DNA from: Bacteroidales bacterium
Lineage (GTDB): Bacteria > Bacteroidota > Bacteroidia > Bacteroidales > UBA3824
Length of the DNA: 57,257 nt
Direction of reading: 5' to 3'
NCBI GenBank assembly: GCA_017541145.1
Contig: JAFXZT010000045.1
Span: forward strand, 1-57,257
The translations under genes were made by a program, and so were the position numbers. Positions 9,053-18,537 of this stretch are shown in pieces; the first letter of the stretch is position 1, and the number at the start of each line of letters is the position of its first letter. Under the pieces are notes generated by a model that worked only from the letters and a program-made list of their open reading frames with translations, had not been told where the DNA came from and made no database searches.

Positions 9053-9856
9053 TTATTCCTTAATAAAATATCCACGCGAATTTGGCGTATCAATTTTTGC
9101 GAATGTCTTATCTGTCAGTTTGTTAACATCTGATAATTCTATACATCTTTCAAACATCAAATCTGATTTTTTCACAAAAGAAACATCAAATTTTTCGGAT
9201 GCAATTACTTTTTTCAGCATCTCACAATCATAAAACATCTTCGACATGTTGTCAACTTTTGAAGTTTCAAATTTGGAAAGATTAAGCGATTCCAAAACTT
9301 TGCAACCGGCAAACATCTCTTCCATTGTTGTGACTTGAGATGTATTGAATGAATTCAAATCAAGGAAACTTATCTTATTGCAATTCAGAAACATCCGCGA
9401 CATCGACGTTACTTTTTTTGTATTGAAATTGTCACCAAAATATACATTTTCCAAATTAGAACAATTGGCAAACATCGAGGTCATATCGTTAACATTTTTT
9501 GTATCAAAACCGGAAAGATCTATTTCGGAAAACGATGTATTTGCAAACATTCCTGCACATGTATTCAACTCCACGGGATTTTTGCTAAAGTAATAAATAT
9601 CACCGGCTTCTGTCCACATCTTCAAACCTTTAGGATACTCGTCAACACCGTTTTCCGGAATCAAAGACGAATATACCAATCGCGGATTTTGCTGACAATT
9701 TCCATTTTTTATATAGCTTTTTATTATATCGGCGATGTTGTTTTTTGGTTGTTTGACTGTTTTTTGTGGTTCGCGCCCTTTGAATAGCGACATCAATTTG
9801 AAATAAATCCAAAAAACAGCTGCCAACAAAATTAAAAATGTGATTAAATATTTCAT
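9053..9856 (-). CDS. BspA-type leucine-rich repeat (DUF285) surface protein
   Basis: A 267-residue protein with one N-terminal membrane segment (residues 2-24), then at least five copies of a roughly 24-residue unit of the form F.T..V..M..MF.NC..L. The unit is typical of DUF285/BspA-type repeats (for example DTKNVNDMTSMFANCSNLENV). Such proteins are surface-exposed or membrane-anchored and often mediate adhesion. It is short for the family, and the anchor is an uncleaved-looking helix rather than a lipobox. It is first in a two-gene unit with the following unknown exported protein and has its own -7 element. Confidence 0.85.
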   Translation of the reverse strand: MKYLITFLILLAAVFWIYFKLMSLFKGREPQKTVKQPKNNIADIIKSYIKNGNCQQNPRLVYSSLIPENGVDEYPKGLKMWTEAGDIYYFSKNPVELNTCAGMFANTSFSEIDLSGFDTKNVNDMTSMFANCSNLENVYFGDNFNTKKVTSMSRMFLNCNKISFLDLNSFNTSQVTTMEEMFAGCKVLESLNLSKFETSKVDNMSKMFYDCEMLKKVIASEKFDVSFVKKSDLMFERCIELSDVNKLTDKTFAKIDTPNSRGYFIKE

Positions 9857-9879
9857 AATTCCTTGAAATTTGATAAATG

Positions 9880-9887
9880 CAAAATTA
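9880..9887 (-). promoter_or_regulatory. -7 promoter element of the BspA-like gene
   Basis: Plus-strand CAAAATTA reads TAATTTTG on the minus strand, 23 bases before the ATG. Confidence 0.55.
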
Positions 9888-9931
9888 AAAAATCAGAATA
9901 GAACAAAAAAGAATTATGAAACAAATTAAAC

Positions 9932-9970
9932 AAAAAATACGCCGTTTATGTAAAAAAAACAGCGTATTTT
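9932..9970 (-). terminator. Terminator of the five-gene envelope operon
   Basis: AAAATACGC (9934-9942) pairs with GCGTATTTT (9962-9970), extended inward by a bulged CGTTT/AAAC segment. On the minus strand it ends in a T run. It sits 10 bases beyond the stop of the HAD phosphatase gene. Confidence 0.8.
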
Positions 9971-9980
9971 AGTGTAAAAA

Positions 9981-10793
9981 TTACAATGTACTATAAAAAT
10001 ATCTGTCGATAACTTCGCAAACACCATCTTCGTCGTTGGTGCGCTGCGTAACAAAATCGGCAACTGCTTTCACTTCGGGCTGAGCGTTTGCCATCGCACA
10101 CGATGTACAAGCTGTTTTCAGCATCGAAATATCGTTGAAACCGTCGCCAACTGCCACTGTTTCTGCCGGATTGATATTTTTTATTTCAAAAAGTTTTTTC
10201 AATGATGCGGCTTTATCAACTCCAAGCGGCATTATTTCAATAAAATACGGTTCACTACGATAAATACTCAATTTGCCGTTGTATTGCTGTTGAAGCTGTT
10301 TTACAAATACTTCGGCTTTTTCCGGTGGCGCAGTCATCAGACATTTGTTAACCGGAATTTTCCTGAAATATTTTACCCAATCGTCAACGGTTTTTATTCG
10401 CATACGATTGAGTTTCTGCTCTTTAGTGATATATTCATCAATATTTGTACCGCAAACAATTTTGTTGTAATCGTATGAAGCGATACCGCAACCGTTGTCC
10501 TGAGCAAACTGCAAAAGTTCAGGCATGTATTCTTTCGGGAAAAGTTGTTGATATACAGTTTCTTTCCAAGCAAGATCGGAAACTACTGCCCCGTTGAAAC
10601 TTAGGATGTAACTTTCGTAACGACGGAGTTTCAGTTCCTCTGCTATCCATTTTACACCAAATGTAGGACGACCCGTGGCAAGTATTATTTTGTGTCTGCG
10701 CATTTGCATCAACAAAAGTGACCAAACTAATTTGGTACTGATTTCTTTTTTACTATTTACCAAAGTTCCGTCTACATCTAAAATCAAATACAT
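9981..10793 (-). CDS. HAD-superfamily phosphatase, Cof/YidA type
   Basis: A 270-residue cytosolic haloacid-dehalogenase-type phosphatase. Motif I is DVDGTL (nucleophile Asp6, acid Asp8). Motif II is the Thr of LATGRP, motif III the Lys of LGVDKA, and motif IV GDGFNDISML, with a C2B-type cap between motifs II and III. Length and motif spacing fit the Cof family, which dephosphorylates sugar phosphates, pyridoxal phosphate or similar small metabolites. The real substrate cannot be read from sequence. It starts 2 bases after the LtaS-like gene and closes that operon. Confidence 0.9.
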   Translation of the reverse strand: MYLILDVDGTLVNSKKEISTKLVWSLLLMQMRRHKIILATGRPTFGVKWIAEELKLRRYESYILSFNGAVVSDLAWKETVYQQLFPKEYMPELLQFAQDNGCGIASYDYNKIVCGTNIDEYITKEQKLNRMRIKTVDDWVKYFRKIPVNKCLMTAPPEKAEVFVKQLQQQYNGKLSIYRSEPYFIEIMPLGVDKAASLKKLFEIKNINPAETVAVGDGFNDISMLKTACTSCAMANAQPEVKAVADFVTQRTNDEDGVCEVIDRYFYSTL

Positions 10794-10795
10794 AA

Positions 10796-12772
10796 CTATT
10801 TAGCTATTAATTTATTAGTTTTCATCCGCTCAATATACTGCTGAATGATTGCCCTAATTTGCGTTTCCATAAACGGCAATTGCGGGAAATCTTCTTTTTG
10901 AGCTATAAGATTGTGCTGTAATGTAAAATCTTTTTTATAATCAAATATTCCAAACAATTCTTTATTTCTGTACTCAATCATCAATGTATCAAGATAATAC
11001 ATAGAATTTCCGTTTCTATCGTTGAAAACAAAATTTACAAAATTAGCAGAATCACGGTCAAAAACATTTTTACCGAACGAGAAAACCGGTTTTTGATAAT
11101 TGAGAACCGACAACAACGACGGCGTAATATCTGTCTGCTGCATAATTCTGGTAGAATCGCATCTTACAGGCAACTGTCCGCCCGGAGTATAGAAAAATAT
11201 CGGTATCAAAAATCTTCCCATCTCGTTGTTGAAATCGTCACGACATGTCGGTCCGGTGTGATCCGCCGTAAAAACAAATATTGTATTCTTGAACCAATCT
11301 TTGTCTTTAACTTTTTCAAAAAAACGTCTGAGCGAATAATCAAAATATCCTACAGTTTTGCACATCGGAACCGGACCTTCAGGAAATTTGTTTTCGTAAC
11401 CTTTCGGCAATGGGAACGGATCGTGAGATGTTGCAGTAAAAACGGTTGACATAAACGGTTTTCCTAACTTGGCGATGCTGTCGGTTGAAACGGCAAAATA
11501 CTGTAAAAACGGTTCGTCAAAAATTGCCCAAGTTCCGTCGAAATCTTCCGAATGATTGTACTCATCCATTCCGTAATACGACTGAAAACCGGCATTATTT
11601 GTAAAACCGTTGAAAATCATTGTCTCGTTCGGAGCACCGTGGAAAAATGCTGTGTTGTAACCTTCGTCCGCAAGCATAGCCGGCAAACCTTGTACAGTAT
11701 TGTTTGAATAAAAATAATAACAATACGGCTCAATATAACGAGGAATTCCGGTTAAACTTGCCGGCATACAATCCACTGATCTTGAACCGTTTGCGAACGA
11801 ATATTCAAAACTGTAACTTTGAGAAATCAACGAATCCAAAAACGGTGTGTAACCTTTGAAAGTTCCGTTGTCAAGATGATGATTGTAAAATCCGGTATAC
11901 TCTCGCGAAATTCCTTCCATAAGAAACATCACAACATTGTATTTTTTCATCTCGCCACCGTCGGGATTGAGATTGCAAACCGGATAAAACAATGAATCGA
12001 GCTTGGAACTTTCAAAAAATTGAGGATTTTCGTAATCAACTATACTACAAGTAGTTAACAAAGTAAAAGGCGTATTAAGAACTATCGCAGCATGAAAAGG
12101 TTTTTTACAATAAATATCAGCACCATCCATACAAATAGGATGCATTTTCCAATTGTAACCGCCTCTAAATCCGCCGATTGTAAGCACTACCGCAATTACG
12201 AAAAAAGCAGAATTCAAAGGATAATAGACTTTTGATTCCGGATAATCGTCGTCGTCTTTATCTTTTTTTATCGGATTGTAATACAATAAAATCATGGCTG
12301 AAATCATCGCAATTCCAAACAACCATGCTTGCCAATACGACACAACACTATGCAAAAGTATACTTCCCCAATTGCTTTCACCGCCGAATTCAGAAAAGAA
12401 CATCGCAGTAGTACGACGACCGCCAAATTCAAAATATACAACGTCAGCTACGTTTACAAAAATTGCTATTGCATTAACAATCAAGAATATATATTTTACT
12501 ACACGTTGATATTTTACGGTATTTCGCTGTTTAATTGGTACAAACTGCATCAAAATACATAGTATATTGATATAACTCAACGCCGAAAGATCAAAACGAA
12601 ATCCGCCTTTGCTCATCGTAATCATATCAGGAAATGTAACATCCTGAAACGACGAAATATTCATCCAATAAAAGAACCATCTGGTAAGCATGTAAATTAC
12701 AAGAACAGTCAAGAAATTTACAAGCATAACAAATCCGGGCTGTACTCTTATCGATCTAAATAATGTCCACAT
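10796..12772 (-). CDS. LtaS-like membrane sulfatase-fold phosphoglycerol/phosphoethanolamine transferase
   Basis: A 658-residue inner-membrane enzyme. About five transmembrane segments fill residues 10-190, followed by an extracytoplasmic alkaline-phosphatase/sulfatase-fold domain. Motifs seen: VVMFLMEGISREY (first metal-binding Glu), NGSRSVDCMPASLTGIP (the Ser of RSVD aligns with the LtaS nucleophile Thr), FTATSHDPF and FTADHTG (metal-binding Asp-His). In Gram-negative relatives this architecture adds phosphoglycerol or phosphoethanolamine to periplasmic glycans or lipids. It follows the DUF4907 lipoprotein by 6 bases and precedes the HAD gene by 2. Substrate is inferred only. Confidence 0.9.
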   Translation of the reverse strand: MWTLFRSIRVQPGFVMLVNFLTVLVIYMLTRWFFYWMNISSFQDVTFPDMITMSKGGFRFDLSALSYINILCILMQFVPIKQRNTVKYQRVVKYIFLIVNAIAIFVNVADVVYFEFGGRRTTAMFFSEFGGESNWGSILLHSVVSYWQAWLFGIAMISAMILLYYNPIKKDKDDDDYPESKVYYPLNSAFFVIAVVLTIGGFRGGYNWKMHPICMDGADIYCKKPFHAAIVLNTPFTLLTTCSIVDYENPQFFESSKLDSLFYPVCNLNPDGGEMKKYNVVMFLMEGISREYTGFYNHHLDNGTFKGYTPFLDSLISQSYSFEYSFANGSRSVDCMPASLTGIPRYIEPYCYYFYSNNTVQGLPAMLADEGYNTAFFHGAPNETMIFNGFTNNAGFQSYYGMDEYNHSEDFDGTWAIFDEPFLQYFAVSTDSIAKLGKPFMSTVFTATSHDPFPLPKGYENKFPEGPVPMCKTVGYFDYSLRRFFEKVKDKDWFKNTIFVFTADHTGPTCRDDFNNEMGRFLIPIFFYTPGGQLPVRCDSTRIMQQTDITPSLLSVLNYQKPVFSFGKNVFDRDSANFVNFVFNDRNGNSMYYLDTLMIEYRNKELFGIFDYKKDFTLQHNLIAQKEDFPQLPFMETQIRAIIQQYIERMKTNKLIAK

Positions 12773-12778
12773 CGCAAT

Positions 12779-13153
12779 TTACTTGTTAATAATCTTTAAA
12801 TCAATCAGTTCTTCTTCTGTAATTGACGGTAATCCGGGAGATTGAATCATTTTCAAAACCACAAGACGACCAACTTTCAAGGCATCACATTTGGTCTTGA
12901 ACACCTGACGGCCTTCTACACAAGGTATTACATGTTGTGAAATTACTTTGCGACCGTTGAAAGCCACAACGTATCCAAAACCGCCGTCTTCGTCTTGTGT
13001 TTCTACATGAAAGTTCAAATTGCCGGAAACCACGGTATCAAATACCAAAGGTTGCGACGAATTATTGCTTTGATTATCAGCGTTTTGATTACTTGAACAA
13101 GCAAATGCCGCCACAATAAAAAATGTCAACAAAAAATAAAATAACTTCTTCAT
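12779..13153 (-). CDS. DUF4907-type lipoprotein
   Basis: A 124-residue lipoprotein with lipobox Cys19 (AFACS), an Asn/Gln/Ser linker, and a small domain with the pattern GFGYVVAFNGRKVISQHVIP...F.T...ALKVGRLVV.KM...P.IT.EEL. I associate this with DUF4907, a Bacteroidota family often encoded beside kelch-repeat proteins. That arrangement is present here: kelch lipoprotein, barrel, DUF4907. No function is established. It is third in the operon, 15 bases after the barrel gene. Confidence 0.75.
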   Translation of the reverse strand: MKKLFYFLLTFFIVAAFACSSNQNADNQSNNSSQPLVFDTVVSGNLNFHVETQDEDGGFGYVVAFNGRKVISQHVIPCVEGRQVFKTKCDALKVGRLVVLKMIQSPGLPSITEEELIDLKIINK

Positions 13154-13168
13154 TTTTTATGTATGTTG

Positions 13169-13939
13169 TTAGAAAATTCTACTCAAGAAATACGATCTCT
13201 TGACAGTCCATTGCGACAATGGAATTACGAATCCGATGTTGGCATATACAATAACCGAACTGTTGTGAGCGAAAGGGTTGATTGTCTGATAGTTGCCTTC
13301 AGTTCCAACTTTTATTTCATAATTCTTATCAAAAAGTCCCATCGGCTGAACTCCTAATCGGAAATTTAATGTTGTATAGTTGAACCCGACATAGATTGGA
13401 AATGTCAACAACTTGATAGCTTCCTGATCATCAGTAGATCTTGTACGACCTTTTTCGTTTGACATCTTTTGAGAAGTAATGAAATTTAAATTGAGGTCAA
13501 CTTCCGTACCTACCAAAAAGTAAAATTGATCTTTGTAAATTTCCTGACCAAATTTTACATAAAACGGGATTCCCAATGTCATTACTCGCTGAGTTTCTGT
13601 AAGTTTGGTTTTACGGTCAGCAGTCTGATATTTTGCTGTCTGACCTCTTGAAGAAAAGTTGACTCCAACTACAAAACCTAATTTGTTGTTGTGCAAATCG
13701 TGATTGAACAACAATCCGGCTGTAAAACCCGGTGTACAAGAAATCGTTTTTACAGGAAAAATCGGAAAGTTTTCTCCATTGTTAGAAATATACTTGTAAA
13801 AACATGTATCCGGTGTGCCGGAAAAACTGCTGTTGAAACTAAGTTCGAGTGCAAAATAATCAAATTCAAACTTTTTTCCTTTTTGAGCTTGTACTGCAAA
13901 AGGAAGTATTGCAAGTAAAAACAGTAATATTTTTTTCAT
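13169..13939 (-). CDS. PorT-like outer-membrane beta-barrel protein
   Basis: The frame is open from 13984, but Met16 at 13939 starts a clear signal peptide (MKKILLFLLAILPFAVQAQ) and lies downstream of the preceding stop. The mature protein (about 237 residues) has alternating-strand barrel features (GFTAGLLFNHDL, KLGFVVGVNFSSRG, VMTLGIPFYVKFG, IYVGFNYTTLNFRLGVQPMG, VYANIGFVIPL) typical of PorT/OMP_b-brl_2 barrels. It ends SRIF, fitting the aromatic barrel-terminal residue. It is second in the operon, 26 bases after the kelch lipoprotein. The partner is unknown. Confidence 0.8.
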   Translation of the reverse strand: MKKILLFLLAILPFAVQAQKGKKFEFDYFALELSFNSSFSGTPDTCFYKYISNNGENFPIFPVKTISCTPGFTAGLLFNHDLHNNKLGFVVGVNFSSRGQTAKYQTADRKTKLTETQRVMTLGIPFYVKFGQEIYKDQFYFLVGTEVDLNLNFITSQKMSNEKGRTRSTDDQEAIKLLTFPIYVGFNYTTLNFRLGVQPMGLFDKNYEIKVGTEGNYQTINPFAHNSSVIVYANIGFVIPLSQWTVKRSYFLSRIF

Positions 13940-13965
13940 TTTTGTAAATCTTTCAGCAAAAAAAA

Positions 13966-15543
13966 TTAAGGACGATAACACCAAAGAGCATTTGTATATT
14001 TTGAAACATAATCCACGTTTCGCAATTTATCGCCGTCACCGAAGTAGCCGCAACCTAAATAAGCACGGTCGCCGGCATTAATACAAAACGCACGCGAAAT
14101 TCCCGGAGCAATCAAAATATTTTCATCCAAAGGATCGGCTTCCTCAAGTCCGTTTTTATAATCAGAAACCATCATTATACGATTGTTTGTAAGATCGTAT
14201 TTAAACATGTCAGCTTTTACACCGTCGTAATTTTCACCTGTTCCGTAAAAGATGTAATCACCAATAGCAAAGGCACTTCCGTAAGCTCGTGCATTCATTC
14301 CGTCAGGGAATTTTTTGATAAGTTTCCAAGCGAATTTAAAAACATCATCTTTTGCTGCCTGATTCGGCAAAGTAAAACGGCATTGATAAACATCGTCAGA
14401 ATAGCCGTCTTTCATTTCACCGCCGATGATGTAAGCAACATTGTCAACAATAACAACCGAAGATCCAGAACGTCCGGGAGCCGGGAAATAAGCATCTTGA
14501 GGTTCAAAATATCCGCGTGTAGGGTCTACTTTGCCGTTTTCGTCTTGACGCGGTTTCCAAACGTAGAAATCGCTATGATACTCATTTCTAACAGTTTTAC
14601 CCAATCCGACAAAACCGTATTTGTCTATTGAAAAGCCAACTGCACCAACTCGGAATTGTCCCATGAAAGGGTACATGTTGTCAGCTGTATTTTTTACGCC
14701 TTCCATATCGTAATATACATCGCCCCATTTGTTGGATTCGATGTCATAAACATAAAAGTTTCGGGAACAATTTTCGTTGGTACAATCGGAAGCCGTAGAG
14801 CAACCGCAACCGACATATATTTTTGTTAATTTTTGTTTGGCATCGTCAACATAATTCAAATAAAATCCAACCGCACCCCAAAGCGCGATTAACGAACCTC
14901 TACCTCTTACGTTGCTCAATTGTTCAGCAACTTTGTGTGAATTATCGAACTTGAAAAAGTCTGAAAAACAAGCAGATGCGTTGCGACCAAGACCAAAATA
15001 TGTAACAGTATCATTCTTGTCGTTAACAGTAATAATAGAAACGCCGTCGGCACGGGCAGCGAGCGACATCGCTCCGGCAAAATTCCATTTGTCGTGAGGA
15101 ATTCCGGTTTTAACTTTTGTTACTGAGGGATTGTAACCAACTTTGCCACTGCGGGTTACAATAAAACTACGAATACAGTAATTATTTTCAAATTTCAGAT
15201 TTTTGATTTTTGAATAGTACGAATCGCCTGAATATACAAAATCATCGAAAAAAGTACAATTTGACGAATCTTTGTTGATAACCGGAATATTGTTGCCTTC
15301 TACCCAACAATGTCCGTATTTAATAATATCATCGGCAGCGTATTCAAAACTACCTTTTATACTAATCTCATCGTCAGAAATATATGCAACACTATCCACA
15401 AAAGCAGCACTTTCCAACACAGAACCGTTGGAAGTTTGAAAAGCATTTTTGTAGTAAACATCATACTCTGAATACATAAAGTCATCTGTTTGGCAAGCGA
15501 ATAAGGAAACAGCGGTAAGTAAAACTAAAAAGAATTTATTCAT
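13966..15543 (-). CDS. Kelch-type beta-propeller lipoprotein
   Basis: A 525-residue lipoprotein with lipobox Cys17 (SLFAC). After about 150 residues that look like a fibronectin/Ig-type module (C-terminal part of that region: IRSFIVTRSGKVGYNP), there are kelch-like blades of the type FGLGR..., YDIESNKWGDV, FSIDKYGFVGLGK, ...SSVVIVDNVAYIIGGEMKDG, and AFAIGDYIFYGTGENYDG. A CGCSTASDCTNENC cysteine cluster lies between blades. Such proteins bind partners at the cell surface. It is first in a five-gene operon with its own -7 element. Confidence 0.8.
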   Translation of the reverse strand: MNKFFLVLLTAVSLFACQTDDFMYSEYDVYYKNAFQTSNGSVLESAAFVDSVAYISDDEISIKGSFEYAADDIIKYGHCWVEGNNIPVINKDSSNCTFFDDFVYSGDSYYSKIKNLKFENNYCIRSFIVTRSGKVGYNPSVTKVKTGIPHDKWNFAGAMSLAARADGVSIITVNDKNDTVTYFGLGRNASACFSDFFKFDNSHKVAEQLSNVRGRGSLIALWGAVGFYLNYVDDAKQKLTKIYVGCGCSTASDCTNENCSRNFYVYDIESNKWGDVYYDMEGVKNTADNMYPFMGQFRVGAVGFSIDKYGFVGLGKTVRNEYHSDFYVWKPRQDENGKVDPTRGYFEPQDAYFPAPGRSGSSVVIVDNVAYIIGGEMKDGYSDDVYQCRFTLPNQAAKDDVFKFAWKLIKKFPDGMNARAYGSAFAIGDYIFYGTGENYDGVKADMFKYDLTNNRIMMVSDYKNGLEEADPLDENILIAPGISRAFCINAGDRAYLGCGYFGDGDKLRNVDYVSKYTNALWCYRP

Positions 15544-15577
15544 ATTATGTTTGTAATAATTATAATTTTTACCGAGA

Positions 15578-15585
15578 CAAAATTA
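15578..15585 (-). promoter_or_regulatory. -7 promoter element of the five-gene envelope operon
   Basis: Plus-strand CAAAATTA reads TAATTTTG on the minus strand, 34 bases before the kelch lipoprotein ATG. The five genes downstream are separated by 26, 15, 6 and 2 bases, so this is probably their common promoter. Confidence 0.55.
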
Positions 15586-15643
15586 GAAAAAAAATCATTT
15601 AAAGATTTTAAAATATTATTAATTTTTCAACACTAAAAATAAA

Positions 15644-15690
15644 TAAAAAAATCCCGGCAAATCACCCTGAAACAAGGCGAGTTACCGGGA
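15644..15690 (-). terminator. Terminator of the enolase gene
   Basis: TCCCGG (15652-15657) pairs with CCGGGA (15685-15690), with an inner CCTG/AAGG segment. It is followed on the minus strand by a run of T (A-run 15645-15651). It is 27 bases past the enolase stop. Confidence 0.85.
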
Positions 15691-15716
15691 AATTATTTTA
15701 AAAGTAAGTCAAAAGA

Positions 15717-17045
<1,329 letters not shown>

Positions 17046-17114
17046 TTAATACAAAATGTTTGTTATTTTTATATAAATAATGTGTTTTGTTCGCTTTTTA
17101 CTCTTTCGAGTACG

Positions 17115-17144
17115 CAAATTTACAAACTTTTTCAAGTCTGCAAA
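17115..17144 (-). promoter_or_regulatory. Enolase promoter (-33 and -7 elements)
   Basis: On the minus strand TTTG (17141-17144) is separated by 18 bases from TAAATTTG (17115-17122). This is close to the Bacteroidota consensus TTTG-N19-TAnnTTTG. It gives a leader of about 65 bases. Confidence 0.8.
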
Positions 17145-17156
17145 ATATATTTTATG

Positions 17157-18401
17157 TTAATTTTTTGTCTCCATTTTCCATAACGATGTCAGGCTGATTG
17201 AGTAGGCTGTTACTACAGCAAAACACACTGCCGGAACGATATACGAAAATTGAAAAGTTAGTTTTTCTGCAATTACTGACTGTATCGACGGGAAAAACGA
17301 TCCGCCAATTATCGACATTATCAACATCGATGCTCCTAACTGACGATTGTTACCGGTATTTTCCAACGCTGTACCGAATATTGTCGGGAACATCAGCGAC
17401 ATGCAAAAAGAAATGGCGGACAATGCTATCAATACCGATATTCCGTCACCAAACATCACTACAAATGATAATATCAATGCCGAAATTCCTGCTATCAACA
17501 GCAAGATATGCGGCTGAAAATATTTCATCAAATATGTAAAGAAGAATCGGGCAAATGTAAAGGATACAAATGCCATGAGATATATTTTCGACGGTTCACA
17601 ATCCGCATTTACTTCTTGCACAGTTTTTACAATGAAACTCCAAACTCCGATTTGCGCACCAAGGTAAAAGAACTCGGCAACAAGTCCGAAACGGAAATTT
17701 CGTTTGCTAAAAAGTAATTTTGCTGATTTTACAAATGGCATATCCGCAAAACCGTTGCTGAAATTCGGTACGTTCATAAAAAGTAACAACACCATTACAA
17801 CAAGCATCACCTCTCCCACTCCGGCGTAAACAATTGTTACTGAATCTAATTCTTCACGGATAATTTCGGGATTGGGATTGGAATGGTCTTGAAGATTGTC
17901 AAGTATAAAAAATTTACTCATAAGAATACCACTGATAGAACCCACAGGATTGAATGCCTGAGCTAAATTCAGTTTTCTTAATGCTTTTACCGAATCGGTT
18001 TCCATAGAAAGGATGTACGGATTGGCAACAGTTTCCAAAATACTGCAACCTCCAGACATGATGTAAATTGCTATCAGATAGAATGCATAACTTGAAAATC
18101 CGGCTGCCGGGAAAAACAACATCGAACCCATGGCATAAAACAGCAAACCAAAAATCATCCCGTTTTTGTAACCGTAACACTTTATTAAATATGCGGCAGG
18201 TAATGCAAAACAAAAATATGCTGCATAAAAAGCGAATTGGATAAACGAGGTTTGTGTATCAGTCATTTCCAAGATATGCTTGAATGCCGATAACAATGTG
18301 TCTGTCATATTATTAGCCATTCCCCAGAAAAAAAACAAACTCGTTATTATTATAAAGAGTATAGTTTTTTTTCGATGTGATGCGGGTCTGTCGGTTGCCA
18401 T
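17157..18401 (-). CDS. Sugar:H+ symporter of the FucP/FHS family (MFS)
   Basis: A 12-segment major facilitator of the fucose/galactose/glucose group. The first segment FFFWGMANNMTDTLL, GGCSILETVANPYI, and LNLAQAFNPVGSISG are FucP-family signatures. The frame is open from 18482, but ATG at 18401 is preferred: the -7 element at 18426-18433 lies inside the longer version, and residues before Met28 do not resemble the family. The resulting 414 residues is normal. It imports a sugar with protons across the inner membrane; which sugar is unknown. It precedes enolase but that gene has its own promoter. Confidence 0.88.
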   Translation of the reverse strand: MATDRPASHRKKTILFIIITSLFFFWGMANNMTDTLLSAFKHILEMTDTQTSFIQFAFYAAYFCFALPAAYLIKCYGYKNGMIFGLLFYAMGSMLFFPAAGFSSYAFYLIAIYIMSGGCSILETVANPYILSMETDSVKALRKLNLAQAFNPVGSISGILMSKFFILDNLQDHSNPNPEIIREELDSVTIVYAGVGEVMLVVMVLLLFMNVPNFSNGFADMPFVKSAKLLFSKRNFRFGLVAEFFYLGAQIGVWSFIVKTVQEVNADCEPSKIYLMAFVSFTFARFFFTYLMKYFQPHILLLIAGISALILSFVVMFGDGISVLIALSAISFCMSLMFPTIFGTALENTGNNRQLGASMLIMSIIGGSFFPSIQSVIAEKLTFQFSYIVPAVCFAVVTAYSISLTSLWKMETKN

Positions 18402-18425
18402 ACTATTTTCAATTATTTTATTTTC

Positions 18426-18433
18426 CGCAAAGT
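18426..18433 (-). promoter_or_regulatory. -7 promoter element of the sugar symporter; decides its start
   Basis: Plus-strand CAAAGTTA reads TAACTTTG on the minus strand, 24 bases before the ATG at 18401. A transcript starting here cannot contain the upstream in-frame start at 18482. Confidence 0.65.
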
Positions 18434-18493
18434 TAATAATATTTTTACAAAAAATTATCTTAGAACATATTATTTTTTTCAAAACTATATTTC

Positions 18494-18501
18494 TAAATTT
18501 G
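18494..18501 (+). promoter_or_regulatory. -7 promoter element of the alkaline phosphatase operon
   Basis: TAAATTTG, 36 bases before the ATG. It is divergent from the symporter promoter about 60 bases away. Confidence 0.65.
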
Positions 18502-18537
18502 CCAATCTAAAAAATTAAATTTAATTCTAACATCATT